Of a stretch of DNA of 64,000 bases, positions 25,016 to 32,941 are shown piece by piece. Every line of letters begins with the position of its first letter. Position 1 is the stretch's first letter. The DNA lies in the NCBI RefSeq assembly GCF_015354335.1, contig NZ_JADKYR010000001.1, positions 682,001-746,000 on the forward strand, read 5' to 3'. The position numbers and the translations under genes are program-made. Source of the DNA: Methylophilus sp. 13 (lineage in GTDB: Bacteria > Pseudomonadota > Gammaproteobacteria > Burkholderiales > Methylophilaceae). The notes below the pieces were generated by a model. That model was not told the origin of the DNA and did no database searches. It saw only the letters and a list, made by a program, of their open reading frames with translations.

Positions 25016-25930
25016 ATGAACTTACGTGATTTGAAGTATTTATTAGCCGTCTCTGAATATAAAAACTTTAGCAAGGCGGCTGAACATTGTGCGACCACGC
25101 AGCCCACTTTGAGCAATCAGATCAGAAAGCTGGAAAACTATCTGGAGGTGGAGATCTTTGAAAGAGGCACGCATTTTGTGCGCGTCACCCCTGTGGGAGA
25201 AAAGATTATTGAGGCGGCCACGCAGGTGATCGAGCATGCAAACCAGATTGTTCACATTGCTCGTGAAGCCAGGCAGCATGCCTCTGCCAAGCTCACCTTT
25301 GGCAGTTTTCCGTCTCTTGGCCATGCCCTGCCACTGCAATACATCTTCCATCTAAAACAGCAGTTCAAGCCATTTAAAGTGCAACATGTGGAAGAAGATG
25401 TGGATGTGCTCATCGATTTATTGGTGAATCAGGAAATTGATTTTGCCTTGCTGCCATTGCCGGTCACGCATGCCAGTCTGACGGGCATCAAACTGCTGGA
25501 TGACCCGTTTTACGTAGTCGTGCCCAGCCATCATGCCTATGCCTCATGCAAAAGCCTGCAACTCAGTGATTTAAACCAGCAACCCCTGCTGTTTCTGGTG
25601 GAGGATCAGTCGCATTACCGGCAAATTCTGGAGCATTTTGATGCCAATTTTGCCCGTCAGCATTTGGACAAAGATGATGATTTCAAGGCGGTGAGTTTTG
25701 AAGCGCTCAGGATGATGGTCAAACATGGTTTGGGGCTGGCCGTGATTCCTGGCACAGCCATCAACCATGAGGATCATGATGTGCACTATATCCCCTTTGC
25801 CTTACCGGCGATTGGTCGCTCGATTGGCGTTTACTGGAATAGGAACCATGTGAATCAAGCACTGTTGCAACAGGTGTGTGCTCAATTACAACGCCAACAT
25901 GATGGAGAAACAACGCTGATTGCAACTTGA
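25016..25930 (+). CDS. LysR-family regulator, OxyR-like without the redox cysteine
   Basis: A 304-residue LTTR. The N-terminal winged helix MNLRDLKYLLAVSEYKNFSKAAEHCATTQPTLS is very similar to OxyR, as is the effector domain (LPLPVTHASLTGIKLLDDPFYVVVPSHH). In OxyR the peroxide-sensing cysteine lies in the segment LEDGHCLRDQ; here the equivalent reads VEDQSHYRQI, so that cysteine is absent. It is therefore unlikely to sense peroxide by the classical disulfide. It is convergent with the ArgD-like gene 12 bp away. Its targets are unknown. Confidence 0.85.
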   Translation: MNLRDLKYLLAVSEYKNFSKAAEHCATTQPTLSNQIRKLENYLEVEIFERGTHFVRVTPVGEKIIEAATQVIEHANQIVHIAREARQHASAKLTFGSFPSLGHALPLQYIFHLKQQFKPFKVQHVEEDVDVLIDLLVNQEIDFALLPLPVTHASLTGIKLLDDPFYVVVPSHHAYASCKSLQLSDLNQQPLLFLVEDQSHYRQILEHFDANFARQHLDKDDDFKAVSFEALRMMVKHGLGLAVIPGTAINHEDHDVHYIPFALPAIGRSIGVYWNRNHVNQALLQQVCAQLQRQHDGETTLIAT

Positions 25931-25942
25931 GTGCGATTTGCG

Positions 25943-27154
25943 TCAAACCAAGCTAGCTTGTTGACGGCCATGCACTTGACGGGGCTCAAGCCACTCAAGC
26001 AGGCGGCCTATTTTTGCGATGACCATGTCCAGCGTGTGTTCAGAAGAGGTTAAACAAGGCAATAATCGAATGACGTGATCTCTGGTGACATTGATCAACA
26101 GATGCTCCTGCTGCAATGCCTGAGTCATTAAATGACTGGCTGGCACCGCAAGCTCTATGCCCACCATCAAACCCAACCCTCGCACATCCACCACATATCG
26201 ATTGCCTGCTGTGGTGCGATTGAGCCGCTCTAAAAAAACATGACCCATTTCGGCAGCCCGTTCCGCTAACTGACTTGCCTGCATGATGTCCAGGACAGCG
26301 CAGGCAACCCTGCTGGCCAGTGGGTTGCCGCCAAACGTCGATCCATAGCCCCCTGGTGAAAACAGCCTTGCTGTCTCCCCTGTGGCAAGACAGGCGCCTA
26401 TCGGGAAACCATTCCCCAACGCTTTCGCCAACGTTAGCACATCAGGCACAATCTGTTCATGCTGGTAGGCAAACCACTGACCGGTTCGACCAAGACCAGA
26501 CTGAATCTCATCTAACATCAGCAACCAACCATGCTGATCACAAAGTGATCTTAATTGCTTTAAATAGCCCGGTGAGAACACTTGAACGCCACCTTCGCCT
26601 TGAACCGGCTCCACCAGAATCGCAACAACACGCTTCTGCTCAGCCGCAACTTGTTGTATTGCTGCTAAATCATCAAAGGGCACCCGGATGAAGCCTGCAA
26701 TCTGCCGTTCAAACTCAAACCCAGTCTGCCTGGAGGCATTGGAACTCGCTGCATTGGTGGCATAGGTCCTGCCATGAAAAGCATTCTCCATCACAATCAC
26801 CACCGGATGAGTAATGCCTTTTCTTAAGCCATACAGCCGTGCAATCTTTAAGGCAACTTCATTTGCCTCGCACCCGGAGTTACAAATAAAGGCTTTGTCC
26901 ATGCCACTCAAGGCACACAGTTTTTCGCCAAGTAACGATTGCCAGTAAATTTCTGTCATATTAGAGGTATGAATTAATTGCGTTGCTTGCTCTGCAAGCT
27001 GTTCAGCAATCACAGGATGAGCATGCCCCAGGCTGGTAACACCAATGCCAGAAATGGCGTCAATATATTCCGTCTGGTGAATATCCCACAAACGGTCACC
27101 TTTACCTCGTTGAAACATCACTGGCAGGCGCTGATAGGTATGCATCAAATGCAT
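25943..27154 (-). CDS. argD: Acetylornithine-type class III aminotransferase
   Basis: A 403-residue PLP enzyme of normal ArgD length. Key blocks are FICNSGCEANEVALKIAR (phosphate site), AFHGRTYATNAAS, LMLDEIQSGLGRTG (Asp for the pyridine nitrogen) and LTLAKALGNGFPIGA (Schiff-base lysine). The most likely role is acetylornithine or succinyl-diaminopimelate aminotransferase; other omega-aminotransferases in this family cannot be excluded. It is the last gene of a four-gene minus-strand operon, 12 nt behind an 84-residue protein. Confidence 0.8.
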   Translation of the reverse strand: MHLMHTYQRLPVMFQRGKGDRLWDIHQTEYIDAISGIGVTSLGHAHPVIAEQLAEQATQLIHTSNMTEIYWQSLLGEKLCALSGMDKAFICNSGCEANEVALKIARLYGLRKGITHPVVIVMENAFHGRTYATNAASSNASRQTGFEFERQIAGFIRVPFDDLAAIQQVAAEQKRVVAILVEPVQGEGGVQVFSPGYLKQLRSLCDQHGWLLMLDEIQSGLGRTGQWFAYQHEQIVPDVLTLAKALGNGFPIGACLATGETARLFSPGGYGSTFGGNPLASRVACAVLDIMQASQLAERAAEMGHVFLERLNRTTAGNRYVVDVRGLGLMVGIELAVPASHLMTQALQQEHLLINVTRDHVIRLLPCLTSSEHTLDMVIAKIGRLLEWLEPRQVHGRQQASLV

Positions 27155-27166
27155 GACTTTGTCTTT

Positions 27167-27421
27167 CTACTCAAGTTCTAGAGAAGTAATATCTACGGTT
27201 GTAAAAATAGGTTCCATGGCGAGCAATCGGGTGCCATGAGGACCTGTTTCCAGAATCCGGTTTTCCTCGTAGGAGACCTGAATTTCTATGGAATAACCTG
27301 CCGACGCACTCAATAGTGCCATCATGTCTCGCACGACCTCTTTTGCCATCGGGCCCTGTGTTTCCACCTTGCACCAAAGCCGGAAGTCTTTCCAGACGAT
27401 GAGTCTATAACGTAGGCTCAT
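27167..27421 (-). CDS. Conserved-looking small protein of unknown function
   Basis: An 84-residue protein starting MSLRYRLIVWKDFRLW. It has mixed alpha/beta character and no signal peptide or motif I recognise. The start at 27421 overlaps the end of the MOSC gene by 17 bp; a longer frame reaching 27529 would overlap it far more and is unlikely. Its tight packing between the MOSC and ArgD-like genes supports it being real. Confidence 0.6.
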   Translation of the reverse strand: MSLRYRLIVWKDFRLWCKVETQGPMAKEVVRDMMALLSASAGYSIEIQVSYEENRILETGPHGTRLLAMEPIFTTVDITSLELE

Positions 27422-28118
27422 AGCGCTGCGGCCCTGCCAACCGTGCGGACCAATTCTCCACCGATGAAGTCTCAAGCCTGTGCTCAAACATGGTCCGCCA
27501 TCTGTCCACCAAGGGTAGGTTGAGTGCACTTTTCAATTCATTCTGATCTAGCGGGGAGTGATAAAGCAATAACAGCATCCTGTGCAGGCTCCAGTCAGGA
27601 TACGGACGCTCGTTCAAGGTTATGACATCGCCAGCGGCAATCACTCCCGGCTGCAGGACACGACAATAAAAACCCGTCTTCCTGTATATCTGCATTTGCT
27701 GGGCCAAGTCTGGAATCCCGGAGCGATCATTGATTTTCCAGCAAGGTTGTCTAGTCTGTGTCACTTCCAGCATGACACTCCCTATCGACAATCTATCCCC
27801 CATGCAAATCGTCAGTTCTGAGAGCCCCGTTGTGCTCAGGTTTTCACCCAATGCGCCATGACTCATCAAGTTTGCTGAGGGATAGCGAGTGTATTGCTGC
27901 CATTGTGCATAATGCTCGCTCGGATAAATATGCACCGCTTTATCAAGCCCGCCATGCAGGCGTCTGTCTGCCTGCTCATCGCCCTGCAATCCTGTAAAAC
28001 CAACCTTCACAGGCACATGCACAGCCGTTTTTAATATGGCGCTGGTTGTCCCAGGACGCAAAAAAGCACGCGGAGTACCCATACATACCGCTTGCACCAC
28101 ACCGATGACTTTTTTCAT
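27405..28118 (-). CDS. MOSC-domain protein (YiiM-like)
   Basis: A 237-residue protein of the MOSC family, with the YiiM-like segment GGLDKAVHIYPSEHYAQW, GALGENLSTTGLSE and a conserved cysteine in RQPCWKINDR. MOSC proteins bind molybdenum cofactor; YiiM-type members reduce N-hydroxylated compounds such as 6-hydroxylaminopurine. Its start overlaps the stop of the upstream amidotransferase by 4 bp, so the two are translationally coupled. Confidence 0.87.
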   Translation of the reverse strand: MKKVIGVVQAVCMGTPRAFLRPGTTSAILKTAVHVPVKVGFTGLQGDEQADRRLHGGLDKAVHIYPSEHYAQWQQYTRYPSANLMSHGALGENLSTTGLSELTICMGDRLSIGSVMLEVTQTRQPCWKINDRSGIPDLAQQMQIYRKTGFYCRVLQPGVIAAGDVITLNERPYPDWSLHRMLLLLYHSPLDQNELKSALNLPLVDRWRTMFEHRLETSSVENWSARLAGPQRYEPTL

Positions 28119-28849
28119 GGCAGATCCTGTTCTGCTTGATCTAGCCAGGCATGAAATACGCGCTGGGCTGCGTCCGACAAAGCGGCAGCATACAGTTTGC
28201 TGTCCCCGCGCAGCTGGTGCAGATTGATCTCTGCCATATGTAATTCACAGGCATGTCCAATCAGCCATTTTTCAAGCGCACTTGCATCAAACTCCAGATG
28301 GCACTGCAAGCACAACAGATAATCACCAAGGCTAAATGCCTGATTTGGGCAATGTGACGTCCCTGCAAGCAACTTGGCCTGCGGCAGCACAGAAAACTGA
28401 TCTCCATGCCAATGGAGTACTGACACCTCAGACCCCAGTAAGCCCAAGGCAGATTGCCTGCCTTCAGCAGTCAAACTCAGCGGTGAAAAGCCAATTTCTT
28501 TGCCTTGCCGCATGGGCAACACCTCGGCGCCCAGCTGCTTGGCAATCAGTTGTGCGCCAAGACAAATACCAATCATGGGTTTACGCGCGAGTAGTCTGGT
28601 ATGAATCAGTTCAGCCTCATCCTTAAGAAACGGGTAGCGTCCCAGCTCATACACACTGATGGGACCACCCAGAATGACGACTAAATCGGCTTGTATGACA
28701 TCAGGCAACGCAGGCAATGGATCGCCTGCCTCAACATATCGAATCTCATAATTCCTGCTTTGTAGCACCGGGCCGAATGTCCCAAGATCCTCAAAGGCAA
28801 GGTGACGGATCACCATGGCCACTTTTCTACGCATGGTTGTATCGTTCAT
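28115..28849 (-). CDS. Class I glutamine amidotransferase-like protein
   Basis: A 244-residue stand-alone GATase domain. The nucleophile elbow GICLGAQLIAK carries the catalytic Cys, and LQCHLEFD provides His and Glu. The HWHGDQF segment is typical of the GuaA-like GATase family. No synthetase domain is attached; such proteins often act on gamma-glutamyl compounds. It is the first gene of the operon with MOSC, the small protein and the ArgD-like aminotransferase. Confidence 0.87.
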   Translation of the reverse strand: MNDTTMRRKVAMVIRHLAFEDLGTFGPVLQSRNYEIRYVEAGDPLPALPDVIQADLVVILGGPISVYELGRYPFLKDEAELIHTRLLARKPMIGICLGAQLIAKQLGAEVLPMRQGKEIGFSPLSLTAEGRQSALGLLGSEVSVLHWHGDQFSVLPQAKLLAGTSHCPNQAFSLGDYLLCLQCHLEFDASALEKWLIGHACELHMAEINLHQLRGDSKLYAAALSDAAQRVFHAWLDQAEQDLP

Positions 28850-28983
28850 CGCATTTCTCCCTTTACCGGTAGCGTTTGCCGGCAGATACCGCTGTTTCAG
28901 GAGAGAATGTATAAGCGTTGCACGCTGATGTCGTGAGCCTGTTACGAAATATAGGATGGTCCAGAAAGTGCAGAACCGAAAAG

Positions 28984-30432
28984 TTAGCTGCTTAGCAGTT
29001 CATGCAGCTTGCCTAGCAGCTGCGCGAGTTGCCTGTCATCATGACTGCCAAACCCCAGCCGGATCGCAGCCACTGTCTGATTAGCATGCGCATAGAGGCT
29101 ATCGCGGTGAAAATGTAGTCTATGCTGCTTGGACCACAGCAGAAAGTCTTGCATGGCAATTGTTTTTTTTAAGGTGAGCCAAAAGGCCAAACCGCCACTA
29201 GGCAAATTAAAATCCACCAGTTGATCGAAGTCCTTGTTGAGGGCGGCCGCCAGTGTTTTTCGCCGCTGGTCATAAATCTTCAAGGTTTTCAGAATATGGC
29301 GCTTTAGCTCTCCGTTGCCCATCAACTCTGCCGCCGCCAGCTCTGTCACCGGGTTACCTTGCCGGTCTATGATCATGATATGGTCGGCACAGGCCTGAAT
29401 AAATGCTTCTGGCCCCACGATATAGCCCACACGTAAGCCAGGCGCCAACACTTTGGAAAGTGAGCCGACATAAATTACGCTTTCAGGACTACGGCAAGCC
29501 AAAGGTAATACAGGCTGCAAAATGTAATGAAACTCATGGTCGTAATCGTCCTCCAGTATTTTGAAGCCATGCCTTGCCGCAACAGTGAGTAGTTGTATGC
29601 GCCGCTCCATGCTCATCATGACCGTCGTCGGAAACTGATGATGTGGCGTCACATAGACGAAACGGATCTCGCGCTTGCTGCAGATATGATCCAGTTGGTC
29701 AATATTCATGCCATGTTCATCAGTCTCCACCGTGATCACTTCTGCGCCGCAAGCCTGAAAGGCCAGTCGCGCTGGCTGATAGCTGAGTCGCTCCATGACC
29801 ACGGCATCGCCTGGCTGGATCATGACTTTCGCCGTCAGAAAAATGCCCATCTGACTCCCGCGTACCACACAAATATTGTCTGGTTTGACATGTAAGCCAC
29901 GCTCCATATTAAGCATTTGCGCGATGGCCATACGCAGCTCATCCGTCCCCAAGGGATTGCTATAGCCGAGACGGCTGGATCGAGCGGTATGTATCAGGGC
30001 ATGGCGAAAGGCGCGGGAAATAATTTCAAACGGAATCAGGCGTGAATCAGGAATGCCATCATTAATGATGATTTCAAATCGCTCTGCAGCGGGGAATGTG
30101 GCATTGGGCATCACAGCAACAGTGGCCAAGGGATGTGATGATGCCTGGCTTGGTGCTTGATGCAAGGTTATAGGCAAATGACTTGCGACAAAGGTGCCCC
30201 GCCTGCCCTCTGACTGCAACCATCCTTGTGCGATGAGTTCATCATAAGCCAGTACAACGGTTTTTCGATTGATGGCAAGCTTGGTGGCCATCTCCCGCGT
30301 ACCCGGCAGAGCATCTTGTGGCTTGAGCCTACCGGCTTTGATCTCTGCAATGATTAGTGTAACCAGTTGCAAATAAAACGGCGTGGACGACGATTCATCC
30401 AGCTTAATTACCAGGTCCCATGGTCTTAACAT
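28984..30432 (-). CDS. MocR/GabR-type regulator (GntR HTH fused to aminotransferase fold)
   Basis: A 482-residue protein. A winged helix (about 15-85: GTREMATKLAINRKTVVLAYDEL) is followed by a class I aminotransferase-like domain with LEDDYDHEFHY and VGSLSKVLAPGLR, including the PLP lysine. MocR proteins use PLP as effector and often control a divergent neighbour; here the divergent gene is xoxF, 226 bp away, making control of methanol oxidation or PLP/amine metabolism a reasonable guess. The start is ATG 30432. Confidence 0.88.
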   Translation of the reverse strand: MLRPWDLVIKLDESSSTPFYLQLVTLIIAEIKAGRLKPQDALPGTREMATKLAINRKTVVLAYDELIAQGWLQSEGRRGTFVASHLPITLHQAPSQASSHPLATVAVMPNATFPAAERFEIIINDGIPDSRLIPFEIISRAFRHALIHTARSSRLGYSNPLGTDELRMAIAQMLNMERGLHVKPDNICVVRGSQMGIFLTAKVMIQPGDAVVMERLSYQPARLAFQACGAEVITVETDEHGMNIDQLDHICSKREIRFVYVTPHHQFPTTVMMSMERRIQLLTVAARHGFKILEDDYDHEFHYILQPVLPLACRSPESVIYVGSLSKVLAPGLRVGYIVGPEAFIQACADHIMIIDRQGNPVTELAAAELMGNGELKRHILKTLKIYDQRRKTLAAALNKDFDQLVDFNLPSGGLAFWLTLKKTIAMQDFLLWSKQHRLHFHRDSLYAHANQTVAAIRLGFGSHDDRQLAQLLGKLHELLSS

Positions 30433-30658
30433 ACCCCCTCAGCTTTCTCTCGCAAGCGTGTGTGATTGTTTTTCTCAAAACACAGTTTACCTATTGTTGA
30501 CATGAGCAGGCAGGTTTCAAGCCTGGACCCATGAACATTTGAATTCTGGCTGGTTTTTGAGCACCAGTAGATGGTTACAGTGGCTGCACTGATGCAATCA
30601 GTCTCTCCCAAACGACCGGGAGATTAAAACCAAGATTATCAGAATATGGAGAGAATCA

Positions 30659-32533
30659 ATGAACGTGAAAACAACTCACCTAGCGATCGTCGCCATGGCA
30701 AGTGCTATGGCTTATGTGCCAGTCTCGTATGCCGAGACCGATATGGAAGCCGCCATGAAAAACCCGAATAACTGGGTGCACCCCCGTGCCAACTATAGCA
30801 ATCAGGGCTACAGCACATTAAATCAAATCAATGCAAACAACGTCAAAAACCTTAAATCGGTGTGGACATTTGCGACAGGCGTTAACCGAGGTCATGAAGG
30901 CTCGCCGATTGTGGTGGATGGTGTCATGTATGTACACACCGCCTTTCCTAACAATGTGTATGCACTGGACCTCAATGACAATCAGAAGATTCTTTGGTCT
31001 TACTTCCCTAAACAGGAGCCGTCGGTACAGGCAGTGTTGTGCTGTGACAACGTCAACCGCGGACTGGGATGGGGTCACGGCAAGATTTACCTGACGCAAA
31101 ACGACGGTATGCTGGTCGCACTGGATGCAAAAACCGGGGCCAAACTGTGGGACACCAAGGTCGTCGATACCAAAGTGGGCGGGACACTCACGGCAGCACC
31201 CCATGTGATCAAAGACAAAGTGATTGTGGGATGTTCAGGCGCAGAGTTTGGCTTGCGCTGCTACCTGTCGGCTTATAACGCCAAAGATGGTTCCTTAGCC
31301 TGGCGCGCCTATAGTACAGGCTCTGATGCGGATGCCTTGATTGGCGAAGGCTTTAATGCAGATAATCCGCACTACAGTGCTTTATCTGTGTATCAGGATG
31401 TCAACGGCGGCAATAAACAAGGGGGCTCATTCAAAGCCTTGAAAAAAGAACAACTGCAATATCCTGAAAAAGACCTTGGTATCAAAACCTGGCTAAAACC
31501 GCAAGCGGTTAAAAATGGTTGGGAACATGGCGGCGGCTCAATCTGGGGCTGGTTTTCATTTGATCCCAGAACCAACTTGATGTATTACGGCACGGCCAAC
31601 CCTTCGGTCTGGAACCCGGATGTCCGCCCTGGCGACAACAAGTGGACAATGACTGTGTTTGCGCGTGATGTAGACACGGGCATGGCCAAATGGGGCTATC
31701 AAAAAACACCTCATGACGAGTGGGACTACGATGGCGTCAATGAGCTGATCCTGTTTGATAAAGCAGGTAAAACTTATGCCTGGCACCATGACCGTAACGG
31801 CTTTGCTTATACCTTTGAAGCGAAAACCGGCTCCATCGTTGTTGCCGAGAAAGTGCATCCATTTGTGAACTGGGCCAACGGGATTGATTTAAAAACCGGG
31901 ATCCCTGACAAGAACGCGGCGGCCTCTACCCATCAGGACTACAACGCCAAGGGTATTTGTCCGGCTGCACAAGGTACCAAAGACCAGCAACCTGCTGCCT
32001 ACTCCCCAAGAACCGGCTATATGTACACGCCTTTGATTCACTTGTGCATGACCTATGAACCGGTGGAATCCAAATATGTTGCAGGTCAACCCTGGGTAGG
32101 GGCAACCTTGACCATGTTTCCTGGGCCAGATGGCGTGATGGGTGGTTTTGCTGCTTACAACCCTATGAACGGCAAGAATGTCTGGTACAACAAAGAAAAA
32201 TTCTCAGCCTGGAGTGGGGCCTTAACCACCGCTGGTGACATTGTCATGTATGGAACGCTGGATCGCTGGTTCAAAGCCGTAGATGCCAAATCTGGTAAAG
32301 AACTCTGGAAAATGCAAGTGGGTTCTGGCGTGGTCGGCAATGCTTTCACCTATGGTCATAAAGGCAAACAGTATGTAGGCATCTACTCCGGGATTGGTGG
32401 TTGGGCAGGGGTTGCCATGAACCTGGGGATGAGCAATGACACAGATGCGCTGGGTGCTAGCGGTGCGTACAAAGAGTTGACCAAATATAACGCCGCGCCA
32501 GGCGGCGGCACACTCAACGTCTTTTCACTTTAG
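30659..32533 (+). CDS. xoxF: Lanthanide-dependent methanol dehydrogenase, XoxF type
   Basis: A 624-residue PQQ quinoprotein with a Sec signal (about 25 residues, ending VSYA), the vicinal disulfide C128-C129 (VLCCDNVNRG) and the propeller tryptophan motifs. The active site reads DEWDYDG with D356 and D358; the second Asp, two residues after the catalytic one, is diagnostic for lanthanide-using XoxF and is Ala in calcium-using MxaF. It oxidises methanol (and often formaldehyde) in the periplasm. No cytochrome xoxG or binding protein xoxJ follows; the gene is monocistronic with its own terminator and is divergent from a MocR regulator. The 226-bp divergent region shows no promoter I can call firmly. 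Confidence 0.95.
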   Translation: MNVKTTHLAIVAMASAMAYVPVSYAETDMEAAMKNPNNWVHPRANYSNQGYSTLNQINANNVKNLKSVWTFATGVNRGHEGSPIVVDGVMYVHTAFPNNVYALDLNDNQKILWSYFPKQEPSVQAVLCCDNVNRGLGWGHGKIYLTQNDGMLVALDAKTGAKLWDTKVVDTKVGGTLTAAPHVIKDKVIVGCSGAEFGLRCYLSAYNAKDGSLAWRAYSTGSDADALIGEGFNADNPHYSALSVYQDVNGGNKQGGSFKALKKEQLQYPEKDLGIKTWLKPQAVKNGWEHGGGSIWGWFSFDPRTNLMYYGTANPSVWNPDVRPGDNKWTMTVFARDVDTGMAKWGYQKTPHDEWDYDGVNELILFDKAGKTYAWHHDRNGFAYTFEAKTGSIVVAEKVHPFVNWANGIDLKTGIPDKNAAASTHQDYNAKGICPAAQGTKDQQPAAYSPRTGYMYTPLIHLCMTYEPVESKYVAGQPWVGATLTMFPGPDGVMGGFAAYNPMNGKNVWYNKEKFSAWSGALTTAGDIVMYGTLDRWFKAVDAKSGKELWKMQVGSGVVGNAFTYGHKGKQYVGIYSGIGGWAGVAMNLGMSNDTDALGASGAYKELTKYNAAPGGGTLNVFSL

Positions 32534-32583
32534 ATTCAATGTTGTGAAGTCACCTTTGAATTGATCTCCAAAGGTTCTTTATA

Positions 32584-32611
32584 CCTCCTATTTGCCAATA
32601 GGAGGTTTTTT
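32584..32611 (+). terminator. Terminator of xoxF
   Basis: A perfect 9-bp stem CCTCCTATT/AATAGGAGG with loop TGCC is followed by six T residues, 50 bp after the xoxF stop. Confidence 0.93.
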
Positions 32612-32941
32612 CTTACAGCGCTGTTGGTTGCTTGACTAAACTACCCCCAGGGCATCAGTTAACACTTGGCTTCATCCATAGAGTCGAGTGTTAGGTTCAA
32701 TAACTTTGATACCTTATCCAATCAGGCTTGCTACTGGACAAACCGTATAGTTAGCTCTGACTTACATACACGATAGCCACGACAACTACATTGAAAACAA
32801 TAAAAAATCACGAAAATAAATATTATGAAAATAAATGATTTACAAGACTCAATCAGGCTTTATCCGCTTATTCCCATCCGTTATTTAGGGGTTTAATAGC
32901 AGACTCATAGCGTGTAACTATTACTAAAGAGGACTTTTTTC
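32612..32941. other. Intergenic region upstream of a chemoreceptor gene
   Basis: A 330-bp A/T-rich stretch between the xoxF terminator and the receptor gene. It contains AACACT ... AGTGTT (about 32661-32692) and the receptor ribosome binding site AGAGGA at about 32928. I see no gene or convincing promoter. Confidence 0.5.
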
